Notes under the pieces: model-generated | The model's input: only the letters and a program-made list of their open reading frames with translations | Told to the model about the DNA's origin: nothing | The model's database searches: none | DNA from: Aureitalea marina | Lineage (GTDB): Bacteria; Bacteroidota; Bacteroidia; Flavobacteriales; Flavobacteriaceae | DNA: 64,000 bases | Direction of reading: 5' to 3' | NCBI RefSeq assembly: GCF_002943755.1 | Contig: NZ_MQUB01000001.1 | Span: 776,501 to 840,500 of the forward strand | In this document: positions 35,026 to 43,783 of the stretch, piece after piece | Layout: each line of letters begins with the position of its first letter | Numbering within the stretch: position 1 is the first letter of the stretch | Position numbers and translations under genes: made by a program

Positions 35026-38000
35026 AGAAGTTATTAACCTGCTTATTATTTGTCTGTGCAACTGCATGGGCCGGAAACGATAAATACCGGATCATTATCA
35101 ATGATGATCCTGCCACTACCATTACTATTGCGTGGAATCAGACTTCAGGTTCTAACCCGGTGGTGTACTACGGAACAACGGATCATGGTACAAACTACCT
35201 GAACTATGCCTTTAGCAAAACGGTAGATCGATCTGTTGCCTCCAGAGGGATGAGCAATCAATTTGTGAGACTCACCGGACTCAGTCCAAATACGAACTAT
35301 TACTTCGTGATTCACGATTCGGAAGGGACCAGTTCTCGCTTTTGGTTCAGAACTGCACCTAACGATCTGAGCAGACTTTCATTTATTGCAGGAGGAGACT
35401 CCAGGAATAACAGAACACCTAGGCAAAATGCCAACTCCTTGGTTTCAAAGCTCAAGCCGCATGCGGTTTTCTTTGGTGGCGATATGACCAATGCGGACAC
35501 CAATGGAGAATGGCAGAACTGGATGGACGATTGGCAATTGACCACGGCGGCAGATGGACGTATGTTCCCGATCGTGGCTGCAAGAGGTAATCACGAAGGA
35601 GCGAGTGTGATCTATGAATTATTTGACACCCCAGACTCCGATTCCTATTATGCCGTTACCTTTGGAGACAATCTGGTCAGGGCCTATACGCTTAATTCCG
35701 AGATCTCGGTAACCGGCAACCAATTGACCTGGCTTACCAATGACCTCTCGGCCAATCCGGATGTTATCTGGAAGACGGCTCAGTATCACAAACCCATGAC
35801 CCCACATACATCTGGAAAATCTGAAGGTACAGACATTTACAATGCCTGGGCCCAGTTATTCTATGATGAGGGCGTCCGCTTGGTTGTCGATTGCGATTCG
35901 CACACCGTTAAGACAACTTGGCCGGTAAGACCTGATACTGGCGCGGGAAGTGAATTGGGCTTTATTCAAGATGATACGCGTGGAACCGTTTATGCCGGTG
36001 AAGGTTGTTGGGGAGCTCCAACAAGGGTCAATGACGACGACAAAGTTTGGACCCGTGATTCTGGTTCTTTCAATCAGTTTAAGTGGATATTTGTAGGTAC
36101 CGACAGGATCGAATTGCGCACCATCCGCGTGGACAATGCGCCATCGGTGGGCGAGAACACCAATACAGACCCTTTTGCCATTCCAGCTAATCTGGATATT
36201 TGGAATCCTTCCAATGGAAGCTTGGTGACCATCTATCCTGTTGGAGATGTCCCAATTGTGGAATTTCCTGAGGACACGGCCCAAAATTATGCTTCCGGAT
36301 CCAATCTGGAGTTGAGCGTCGATATCCTGGATGACGGAGCCGGATTATCCAATGTAGAGTTTTACGTTGATAACAGCCTGGTCTACACCGATACTCAGGC
36401 ACCTTACTCTTTTACAAATACCTACGGTGTAGGTAGCTATAAGATTCGGGCAGTTGCCAATGCAACCGACGGCAAGTCCGGCAGTGATGCCATCTCTATC
36501 AATGTGGGAAGTTTTGGTGGATCAGATTCTGTGGCTATCAGTAACGGAGATGATGACATTGAGGAAGAAGAAGATGGTACGATGTACTTTAATAGCTCTG
36601 ACCTGGAATTCGTTAACGACGGGGGCAGAGGATATCAGAAGATCGGATTGCGCTTCAATAGCATTGATATCCCACAAGGTGCGACCATTACTTCTGCCAG
36701 AATTCAGTTTACATCAGACAGTTTCCACGATAATGCCAACGCGGAATACAATATTTATGCAGAGGATGAGGACCACGCGGATCCATTTGGTACCGCAGAC
36801 GACGATCTGACAGATCGCGATATGGTCAGTGGTGCTGTGAATTGGACTCCGCCTACCTGGAATGTAGGTTCAAATGGTACGGCTCAACGAACCCCTCAAT
36901 TAACCAGTTTATTACAACAAGTGGTGGATCGATGTAATTGGGCGTCAGGCAATAGTGTCGTATTCAAAATTGAAGGTGCCGGACAGAGTCTGACCGACCC
37001 AACTGCTAAACGCAGGGCGAGAACCTATGATGACGACCCTAGCTATGCAGCTGTACTAAGTTTTACATATAGCTACAACTCCTCAGAGTTTGGTAATCTT
37101 TTGGATATAGCATTTGAGGATATGGAAAGCAACTACACCAACGGTAGCAATATCGATTTTGATGTTGATGTCCGTGATCTGGGGGCCGGAATACAACAGG
37201 TTCAATTCCTGGTTAACGGTTCACTAGTCGCAACGGATAATACGGCTCCATATCAGTTAACACACTCCTTTGGCAATGGTAGCCACCAAGTTGAAGCCAT
37301 AGCCACCGATGCCTGTGGTGATGTAAGCGCTATGCAATACATCCATGTGGGAGATATCACTTCGACGACCATTTCTAAACGTATTGAAATAGGGAAAGAC
37401 GATGTAGAAGAAGAGGAAGATGGTGGTATGTATTCGACCAGTTCGGATTTAGAGATGGTCAATAATGACAATGACGGAGGTCGAGGAAATCAAAAGATCG
37501 GCCTGCGATTCAATGAGATCGTGGTACCCCAAGGGGCCACCATTACCGACGCCTATGTTCAGTTCAGATCCGACGAGACCAATAGCGTGCGAGCAGAATT
37601 GTTGCTCTATGTGCAGGATGCGGCCAATGCCGAAGCATTCGGTACTGAGGACTATAACGTGACCAATCGGGATCGTGTAAGTGGATCAGTCTACTGGAAT
37701 CCTCAGCTATGGTCGGCAGTAGGACAGACCGGTACAGACCAGCGTACGTCTGATATTTCTTCTCTGGTTCAACAGGTGGTGGATCGCTGCGACTGGCAAT
37801 CCGGAAACAGTGTTGCGGTTTTTATAGAAGGAACGGGAAATAGTTTGACCAATGCCAATGCCAAAGTTGTTGGCGATTCTTATGAAGGTAGCAGCGGTAA
37901 TGCGCCTCAATTGGTGATCACCTATTCCTACGATGCAACAGATCCGTCGAGTACAAATGTAACTCGATTTACAGGAGGAGGATGGTCCAATGGGACCCCA

Positions 38001-39617
38001 GATTCTGCTTCCAAAGTAATTTTGACCACAGATTATGACACCACCGTAGAAGGTGGTGGATTTGAGGCCTGCTCGCTTGAAATTCTTGCAGGAAATACCT
38101 TAACTGTACAAGCCGGGGATTATTTAGATATTCAAGGCGATCTAGTGGTCAACGGTAATTTGATCGTCAAGCATCAAGGTATAGTTGTTCAGGATGACAA
38201 CAAAGCCTCGGTGATCAATAACGGTAACATCCAAGTAGAAGTGACCACTCCAAATCTATTGAGAGCAGACTTTATGGCGGTTGGTAGCCCTATGAGTTCG
38301 GAAACAAGGATCAATGTTTTTGCAGGGGTGCGTAATGTTCAATATCACACTCCATCTAACTTCATTGCCAATTCTTCTGTTCCGGGTGCCACTAATTTCG
38401 CCGATGACAACCGAAACTTCTGGCAACATTATACCAATGGGCCACTCAATTCGGGAGAGGCGTATTTGATCTTCCCTCAAGATAACCCCAGTGGTACAGT
38501 AGACCTGACCTTTGACAGAGGAACACTCAACAACGGTGATGTGGTAGTCAATAAAGTCTACAATGGTGTGGGAGTAAATCCAAACGGAACTCCAAACATC
38601 TACGCTAACCCTTATGCATCACCGATCTCGGCAGATGATTTCCTCTCTGCCAATGGATTGTCCAATGTGTATTTCTGGGAACATATTACGGCGCCTAGTT
38701 CCGGTATACCAGGGCCTTACAGCAACAATTATTCCATGGATGATATTTCCATTTATAACGACGTATCCGGTGGATTGGCAGCGGCCAATGATGGTGGTGG
38801 GACTACACAGCCCAATGGCATCATCTCGACGGCTCAAGGTTTTGGTGTCCTGGCGACCTCCGCTGGTACGGTGACATTTACCAATAGCATGCGTCGCACC
38901 TCGGGTAATACAACCCTGAGAACCCAAGACCTGCAACTGGATAGAATGTGGTTGCGGGTTAGCAATGATGCCTATGAATATCCGTTGGGTAGCAATACCT
39001 TGATAGCCTATAGCCCAGAGGCAACCGATGGCCTGGATGCGGGAGATACCAACAGGATAGATACTTCAGTGTCGCTCTATAGTCTGATCAGCGGCACCAA
39101 CAAGGCATTGACCATTCAATCCTTGGAGCAATTTGACCAGGATGATAAGATCTCATTGGGCTTCTCGACCTTGGTAGAGGCAGACCTGGAATACACCATT
39201 GCGCTGACCCAGGTACAGGGTACTCAGATTGGAAGTCGCTCTATTTATCTGATCGACAACTTATTTGGAACGGTCACGGATCTGACCCAGGAGGAATATA
39301 GCTTCAGATCAGGGGCAAGTGACCAACCGGGAAGGTTTACCGTGCAATTTGAGTCACAGATCTTGTCTACGGCACAAATCGACCTGGAGGCCATAGGTAT
39401 GTATCCTAACCCGACAACTGGTGTGCTGAACATAGCATCACCTCGCACATCCATCAACCATGTAACGATCTACGATCTGCAAGGTAGAGAGGTGAAAAAG
39501 TTGACGGATTCTAAGAATATGCTTCAATTGGATTTGTCCGATCTAAATTCAATGATCTATATGGTCCGGATCGAGACCACATCCGGTATTACGACTAAAA
39601 AATTAATCAAAAGGTAA
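35022..39617 (+). CDS. Secreted metallophosphatase with repeat modules and T9SS domain
   Basis: 1531 aa. Signal peptide (LLTCLLFVCATAWAG), an N-terminal Fn3-like purple-acid-phosphatase domain (ATTITIAWNQTSGSNPVVYYG), then a calcineurin-type metallophosphatase with GGDSRN, FFGGDMT, ARGNHEG, QYHKPM and CDSHTV; the last His motif departs from the usual GHxH. Ig-like segments (EFYVDNSLVYTDTQAPY; QFLVNGSLVATDNTAPY) alternate with two copies of an acidic beta-sandwich module (DDIEEEEDG..IGLRFNSIDIPQGATI; DDVEEEEDG..IGLRFNEIVVPQGATI). The last 550 residues match the beta-helix protein, ending in a T9SS domain (GMYPNPTTGVLNI..KKLIKR). Probably releases phosphate from organic phosphoesters at the cell surface. 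Confidence 0.87.
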   Translation: MKKLLTCLLFVCATAWAGNDKYRIIINDDPATTITIAWNQTSGSNPVVYYGTTDHGTNYLNYAFSKTVDRSVASRGMSNQFVRLTGLSPNTNYYFVIHDSEGTSSRFWFRTAPNDLSRLSFIAGGDSRNNRTPRQNANSLVSKLKPHAVFFGGDMTNADTNGEWQNWMDDWQLTTAADGRMFPIVAARGNHEGASVIYELFDTPDSDSYYAVTFGDNLVRAYTLNSEISVTGNQLTWLTNDLSANPDVIWKTAQYHKPMTPHTSGKSEGTDIYNAWAQLFYDEGVRLVVDCDSHTVKTTWPVRPDTGAGSELGFIQDDTRGTVYAGEGCWGAPTRVNDDDKVWTRDSGSFNQFKWIFVGTDRIELRTIRVDNAPSVGENTNTDPFAIPANLDIWNPSNGSLVTIYPVGDVPIVEFPEDTAQNYASGSNLELSVDILDDGAGLSNVEFYVDNSLVYTDTQAPYSFTNTYGVGSYKIRAVANATDGKSGSDAISINVGSFGGSDSVAISNGDDDIEEEEDGTMYFNSSDLEFVNDGGRGYQKIGLRFNSIDIPQGATITSARIQFTSDSFHDNANAEYNIYAEDEDHADPFGTADDDLTDRDMVSGAVNWTPPTWNVGSNGTAQRTPQLTSLLQQVVDRCNWASGNSVVFKIEGAGQSLTDPTAKRRARTYDDDPSYAAVLSFTYSYNSSEFGNLLDIAFEDMESNYTNGSNIDFDVDVRDLGAGIQQVQFLVNGSLVATDNTAPYQLTHSFGNGSHQVEAIATDACGDVSAMQYIHVGDITSTTISKRIEIGKDDVEEEEDGGMYSTSSDLEMVNNDNDGGRGNQKIGLRFNEIVVPQGATITDAYVQFRSDETNSVRAELLLYVQDAANAEAFGTEDYNVTNRDRVSGSVYWNPQLWSAVGQTGTDQRTSDISSLVQQVVDRCDWQSGNSVAVFIEGTGNSLTNANAKVVGDSYEGSSGNAPQLVITYSYDATDPSSTNVTRFTGGGWSNGTPDSASKVILTTDYDTTVEGGGFEACSLEILAGNTLTVQAGDYLDIQGDLVVNGNLIVKHQGIVVQDDNKASVINNGNIQVEVTTPNLLRADFMAVGSPMSSETRINVFAGVRNVQYHTPSNFIANSSVPGATNFADDNRNFWQHYTNGPLNSGEAYLIFPQDNPSGTVDLTFDRGTLNNGDVVVNKVYNGVGVNPNGTPNIYANPYASPISADDFLSANGLSNVYFWEHITAPSSGIPGPYSNNYSMDDISIYNDVSGGLAAANDGGGTTQPNGIISTAQGFGVLATSAGTVTFTNSMRRTSGNTTLRTQDLQLDRMWLRVSNDAYEYPLGSNTLIAYSPEATDGLDAGDTNRIDTSVSLYSLISGTNKALTIQSLEQFDQDDKISLGFSTLVEADLEYTIALTQVQGTQIGSRSIYLIDNLFGTVTDLTQEEYSFRSGASDQPGRFTVQFESQILSTAQIDLEAIGMYPNPTTGVLNIASPRTSINHVTIYDLQGREVKKLTDSKNMLQLDLSDLNSMIYMVRIETTSGITTKKLIKR

Positions 39618-39640
39618 TCTTGATTAATTTGATTCGGGAG

Positions 39641-39667
39641 AAAAGCGGCCTTCGGGCCGCTTTTTTG
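39641..39667 (+). terminator. Terminator after the metallophosphatase gene
   Basis: AAAGCGGCC / GGGCCGCTTT-type stem around TTC, followed by six Ts. It is a near copy of the terminator at 32246. Confidence 0.88.
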
Positions 39668-39725
39668 TTTTATGATTGTTGAACAAAATCATTCTAAGAA
39701 GATTCTCCACATGTTAACGTTTAAT

Positions 39726-39862
39726 GGGATTACTCCCTTCGGTCGTGATCCCGGACCGAACGTGCCGGAGGCAAACAAGGTCCTGTGGACCTTGTTTAGC
39801 GAGGGGCCAGGTGGTGCGGTGGCATTGATAGGCTGGGATTACTCCCTTCGGTCGTGATCCCG
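39726..39862. repeat. 28-bp direct repeat, two copies
   Basis: The same 28 bp (GGGATTACTCCCTTCGG... ending TGATCCCG) occurs at 39726-39753 and 39835-39862. Each copy has a GGGAT/ATCCC inverted end. No gene is supported in 39668-40166; the copies lie in the chromosome flank just left of the island. Confidence 0.8.
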
Positions 39863-39876
39863 AGGGAAGGAACCCT

Positions 39877-40002
39877 GCAGCCAAAACGCTCCCAAACTGC
39901 GTTTGGCAGTCCTTTTTTTATTCCCCTTCACTTACAAAAGCAAGCTTTTGACGTTCTGGTAATAAAAAAACGCCTCACCTTTCGGTGAAGCGTTTTGGCT
40001 GC
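39877..40002. repeat. 14-bp inverted repeat flanking two hairpins
   Basis: GCAGCCAAAACGCT at 39877-39890 is the exact reverse complement of 39989-40002. Between them lie a CCAAAC/GTTTGG hairpin followed by a T run and the hairpin described as the displaced tRNA-Ser terminator. It looks like a duplicated, inverted terminator segment. Confidence 0.7.
39963..39993 (-). terminator. Displaced native terminator of tRNA-Ser
   Basis: On the minus strand ACGCTTCACC/GGTGAGGCGT (one mismatch) folds around GAAA and is followed by seven Ts. It lies just outside the left island end, where the 3' flank of the tRNA-Ser gene would have been before insertion, so I take it as the original tRNA terminator. Confidence 0.6.
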
Positions 40003-40023
40003 GGAGGAAGAGGAAATTGAACC
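40001..40023. repeat. Left attachment site (att) of the island
   Basis: Starts with GCGGAGGAAGAGG and continues AAATTGAACC, matching the tRNA-Ser 3' end at 60846-60868 with mismatches only at repeat positions 14, 16 and 18. It is the tRNA fragment left by site-specific integration. Confidence 0.85.
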
Positions 40024-40133
40024 TTTTATTGCTAATTATAGCTCAACAACTTGTATTTCCTAAGGTTTTACGCTATTTAAGCCGTATTTTTATGTTTAGT
40101 TATAGGTGGAAATATATAGCTAAATATAGCAAA

Positions 40134-40154
40134 ACTTACACCTCTACTTACACC
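40134..40154. promoter_or_regulatory. Candidate integrase arm-type sites, left end
   Basis: ACTTACACC occurs twice (40134-40142 and 40146-40154), spaced 12 bp start to start. The same arrangement, in the same orientation, is found at 60781-60801 near the right end. Paired short sites near both ends of an element are expected for the N-terminal arm-binding domain of tyrosine integrases. Confidence 0.6.
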
Positions 40155-40166
40155 CCGCCGAAAAAT

Positions 40167-41414
40167 ATGAGGAGTACATTCAATCTAAAAGACAGTAAAA
40201 AAGATCGCCCTACTTCTATCAGGATGATCGCTTACTTCAAGGAAGAGGACAAGAAATTTGTCTATTCGACTGGTGAGGTAATTCACCCGGATGATTGGAA
40301 CTTTGAGCTACGTCAACCAAAGGATCTAACTGGAAGAACTAAAAAGGCTAATGAAATGCGCTCTATAAAGCGCCAGATTGAACGTTATGCCGATTTCTTG
40401 GATGAACTACACCATAGACATCAGGCGTTAAAGGAAACGCTTACAATCGATATTACGCGCGCTGAATTCGATAGAAAATTTAAACGTGCTAAAGCAAAAG
40501 CGAGCAAGTTCTTCGATATCTATGATCAATTCATCACCGATAAGATCAATGACCGATCAGGAAGTGGAAACTCAGAATCCACCATTAAACGGTATCAGTA
40601 TAATAAAAAGCTATTAGAAGAATTTGAGCATTATCGTAATAAAAAGATCAGCTTTAATTCAATCTCAAAACCATTTTACAATGAGTTTTTAGATTTCTGT
40701 ATTAAAATAAAACGGCATTCTGTCAATACTTTAAGCAGGAACATGGGTTTACTTAAGACTTTCCTGAACTGGGCCTTGAGTAACAATTACACATATAAGG
40801 ATGACTTTAAAGAGTTCCCCAACATTAAAAAGGAAGTTACCCAGGAAATAGCCCTGACTTTAGATCAGGTTATTCAAGCTTATGAATTTGACCTCAGCAA
40901 TAATAAGAGGTTGGAACGTGTTCGAGATCTATTCGTTTTTGGATGTGCAACAGGAATGAGATACAGCAACTATTCAAAAGTCAAACAAAGTGACGTTTAC
41001 AACGATCATATTAATATCCGTGATAAAAAAAACTCAAATAAGCTACTTAATATACCTCTGAATGATTTCTCCAAGGCCATACTTAAAAAGTACGATTACG
41101 ACCTCCCTGTCATCGCCAATCAAAAATTCAATGATTACATCAAGGAAGTTTTTAAAGCCCTAGGATATGACCAGTTAGTTAAAAAAACAACCAAGATTGG
41201 GAATGAAATCATTGAAAGTGAAACTCCTTTATTTCAGCGTATCTCTAGCCATACTGCGCGCAGAAGCTTTATTACTATTATGAAAAACAAGAAGATCCCT
41301 GATAAAGTGATTATGAGCTATACAGGTCATAAAAGCCTAGAGATCTTTAATAAGTACTATAAACCGAATGAAGAAGACAAAGTCGACTTTATGAATTCGG
41401 TATGGAAACTCTAA
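40167..41414 (+). CDS. Tyrosine recombinase (island integrase)
   Basis: 415 aa from ATG 40167; upstream codons are open but overlap the arm sites, and the MRSTFNLKDSKKDRPTSIRMIAYF start is typical of Bacteroidota integrases. It has an arm-binding N-terminal domain, an SAM-like core-binding domain (about 105-205), and a catalytic domain with Arg in GCATGMRYSNYSK, Lys in IRDKKNSNKLLNIPL, the HxxR box SSHTARRSF, a His in YTGHKSLEIFNKYY, and the nucleophile Tyr in that last motif. It integrates and excises the island at the tRNA-Ser site 144 bp away. The next gene starts 4 bp after its stop. Confidence 0.93.
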   Translation: MRSTFNLKDSKKDRPTSIRMIAYFKEEDKKFVYSTGEVIHPDDWNFELRQPKDLTGRTKKANEMRSIKRQIERYADFLDELHHRHQALKETLTIDITRAEFDRKFKRAKAKASKFFDIYDQFITDKINDRSGSGNSESTIKRYQYNKKLLEEFEHYRNKKISFNSISKPFYNEFLDFCIKIKRHSVNTLSRNMGLLKTFLNWALSNNYTYKDDFKEFPNIKKEVTQEIALTLDQVIQAYEFDLSNNKRLERVRDLFVFGCATGMRYSNYSKVKQSDVYNDHINIRDKKNSNKLLNIPLNDFSKAILKKYDYDLPVIANQKFNDYIKEVFKALGYDQLVKKTTKIGNEIIESETPLFQRISSHTARRSFITIMKNKKIPDKVIMSYTGHKSLEIFNKYYKPNEEDKVDFMNSVWKL

Positions 41415-41418
41415 GTTT

Positions 41419-42288
41419 ATGATAGATTTTGACGATATCAACAATGTAATAGAGGATTACGATCTGACATCCTCTGCATCTTATTCTGATAAATCTTATA
41501 AAGAAAATAGGCTGTATGATATTAATATGAAAGCATACAACTTGGTCCGCTCAATGACAAATCTGTCAAATCATATTGAGTCTACTCTGAAGAAAACCTA
41601 TGATCAGGAATCAAGACTAAAGGAAGAGTATTTCATGGCAGTTCAAGCGGACATTGCTTACACTAATCCTCATCTTACTTCTAAAGATCAATTAAATAAG
41701 ACCTGGGATTCAATTAATGATTCTTTTCAAAAAGACAAATCTGTCCTGAAAAAAGCAATAGACTATGCTGATCTATCATCTTCAAAGGATAGAATATTAT
41801 TTTTAAGTGACTTCATAGTTCAACAAATCAAATCAGCTTACCCATACATTAATGGGTTAAGAATATTGAAAAGTTTCAGGATCGGTTCAGAAAATACTGT
41901 TGCTATATGTGGTCTTATTAAGGAACGAATAGAGTCTGTCAAACCTAGAAAAGCTCCAAGGTCCAGGACACCAACCGCTCTACATTATGCACTCAAGGTC
42001 TATTACTTACAACAATCTAAATACATGGAATATTTTGAAAACCATCCATCTGGTGTACTAGCAGGGATCAAGGAATTTGTAAATGGCCGCGATTATCATT
42101 TAAAGTCTGATAAGAACTTTCAGCAGACTTATAATAAAATTTCAAATTATTCTACGAATCGAATTTCTAAGCAAAATGCTCCAAAAATTAAATTTGTAAT
42201 AGAGCATATGCTAATCGGCTATCCTAAAGCCATTGAAATCGCTGAAGAAGAACTCCAAAAAGCTATATCAAAGAATAAGTATGATTAA
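41419..42288 (+). CDS. Unknown island protein
   Basis: 289 aa, cytoplasmic, helical and rich in Lys/Ser/Asn. No motif I recognise. Charged helices (NHIESTLKKTYDQESRLKEEYF; EIAEEELQKAISKNKYD) suggest a coiled or helical bundle. It begins 4 bp after the integrase stop, so it is cotranscribed with it and is probably part of the integration/maintenance module rather than the defence cargo. It is followed by a hairpin. Confidence 0.6.
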   Translation: MIDFDDINNVIEDYDLTSSASYSDKSYKENRLYDINMKAYNLVRSMTNLSNHIESTLKKTYDQESRLKEEYFMAVQADIAYTNPHLTSKDQLNKTWDSINDSFQKDKSVLKKAIDYADLSSSKDRILFLSDFIVQQIKSAYPYINGLRILKSFRIGSENTVAICGLIKERIESVKPRKAPRSRTPTALHYALKVYYLQQSKYMEYFENHPSGVLAGIKEFVNGRDYHLKSDKNFQQTYNKISNYSTNRISKQNAPKIKFVIEHMLIGYPKAIEIAEEELQKAISKNKYD

Positions 42289-42290
42289 TT

Positions 42291-42314
42291 GGTAAGCCTT
42301 ACATTAGGCTTACC
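42291..42314 (+). terminator. Stem-loop after the integrase operon
   Basis: GGTAAGCCT and AGGCTTACC are perfect 9-bp arms around TACATT, starting 3 bp after the stop codon. There is no T run, so termination is possible but not certain. Confidence 0.5.
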
Positions 42315-42329
42315 TCATACCCCAGTCTT

Positions 42330-42337
42330 TAAGTTTG
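42330..42337 (+). promoter_or_regulatory. -7 promoter element before the HTH genes
   Basis: TAAGTTTG matches TAnnTTTG and lies 22 bp before the ATG at 42360. It suggests separate expression of the two HTH genes from the integrase. Confidence 0.45.
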
Positions 42338-42359
42338 AACAAAATTTAAAGATAGAATT

Positions 42360-42635
42360 ATGTATTCAAATCCTTTCGATCAGATTGACCACCGTCTTAA
42401 GAGTATTGAAGAGGTTCTTACGGAATTAAACAAGAAAACCTCAGAAAATAGACCTGTAAACTACACGGTTAAAGAGACTGCTGAAATTCTAAAGGTCAGT
42501 GAACAGTCTATTCGGAGTTATATCAACCGAGGTCTTTTACCTGCTGCAAGAATTGGTAGACACTATGTCATCGACAAAGAGGTCATTGACAACCTGGATT
42601 CTGTTAAATCATTACGATATCAGCGAACTAAATAA
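42360..42635 (+). CDS. Excisionase-family (HTH_17) DNA-binding protein
   Basis: 91 aa. A short N-terminal helix is followed by a MerR-like winged helix: [45 protein letters not shown]. This is the standard excisionase/HTH_17 pattern, with recognition helix and wing. In integrative elements of Bacteroidota such proteins steer recombination direction or transcription. It is the first of two paralogous HTH genes, 8 bp before the second. Confidence 0.85.
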
Positions 42636-42643
42636 AATCAATC

Positions 42644-42919
42644 ATGAATCCTCTGGAGAAAAAATTTGTGGAAGTCCATAAGAAACTTGATGAATTGCTC
42701 ATAAGGAAAAAGCTGCGAGATGAAGTTCCGGCAATGTATCATTTATTCAAAGAAAAGGAAGTCGCTGAAATCTTTAAGGTCAACATTCGAACAATTAAGA
42801 ACTGGAGGAGACAGGGACTTCTGGGTCACGTTAAATTAACAGCGGGTATATATTATAAACTGCCAGACATAATGTTCTTAATAGACCAACACTATGAGCC
42901 AGCTAAAAGTTTCGAATAA
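42644..42919 (+). CDS. Second excisionase-like HTH protein
   Basis: 91 aa. [46 protein letters not shown] again has the HTH_17 layout, distinct in sequence from its upstream neighbour. Two tandem HTH_17 genes are a familiar arrangement in Bacteroidota mobile elements. It overlaps the next gene by 26 bp, so they are cotranslated. Confidence 0.82.
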
Positions 42920-43667
42920 AATAAGTTATCAAAAAGTACCATGCGAAGCTTTCTTTGATGCTCAACAAAACCAAAGAACACACCTTCTTAAATTGTTTAT
43001 TGTTTTAAAGCTTTACTTCCCCGAAGGAAAGACCAGACTAAATCAATCTGTGATTGAGCAAATAGCCTTTATAATGGATGCGAAATCCACATCAAATGTA
43101 GAATCAAATATCGAGAAACTAATTGAACTGAAATGGATAAGAACAAATCACAAAACCGGATATACAATTTTCTTTTCATGGGATCACTTGCGTTCCCAGA
43201 ATTCCTGGTACATAAAACGTGCAATGCCGGTTGGATGGGACAATTACAAAAAAATTAAAGCATTAACAGGGGCCGTGATCTATGGTTATTTGTACCTAGA
43301 TTTCTGGATTAAACTAAGACGAAAGAAACGCGTTCGAATTAAAAGCCGAACCTATCAGTTTCTGTCGGTTAGGTTTGATTATAGAAATACACCGGCTCCT
43401 GTTTCTATATATGGAATTGAAAAAATTTTTAATATTCCAAAATCTACAGCCTCCTTGCTCAAGAAAGAAGCACAGTGTGAAAATTATTTAAAGGTCATTA
43501 AGGATTTTTCAGATCCTATCGGTAGCAAAAGAGAAATGCTTCAATGGTGCAAATTGAATGACTTAAAAGAATCCATTGTCTATTATGAAGGAAATTATCA
43601 TTTTCAACTAATTGACCTTATCCTTCCGCAATTTTCATTTAAGAAACGTAAATCCATTGAACCATAA
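42894..43667 (+). CDS. Unknown island protein, possible replication or HTH protein
   Basis: 257 aa, very basic toward the middle and end ([27 protein letters not shown]). The region [42 protein letters not shown] looks like a winged-helix domain, and [22 protein letters not shown] like a second HTH. Two putative DNA-binding units and high positive charge suggest a role on DNA, perhaps replication initiation or regulation of the element, but this is inference. The ATG at 42894 lies within the end of the upstream HTH gene. Confidence 0.55.
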
Positions 43668-43783
43668 CATAAAAGCTTAATAGCATATCATCAGAATATT
43701 CCGAAGAGCCAAAATAGATTTCTAATTTTTTTTGCGCTGATCGAAAATGTTTCATGATTTCGTACCTTAATAAAAAATCGATC

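Noticed and set aside
39672-39857. 61-codon plus-strand ORF before the island
   Set aside because: It spans both copies of a 28-bp direct repeat and shows no protein-like pattern.
40001-40023. Second tRNA-Ser gene
   Set aside because: Only the last 23 bases match and no cloverleaf can be drawn; it is an att remnant.
40017-40166. 50-codon N-terminal extension of the integrase
   Set aside because: It begins with TTG inside the att repeat, covers the arm-type sites and lacks similarity to integrase N-domains; ATG 40167 fits better.
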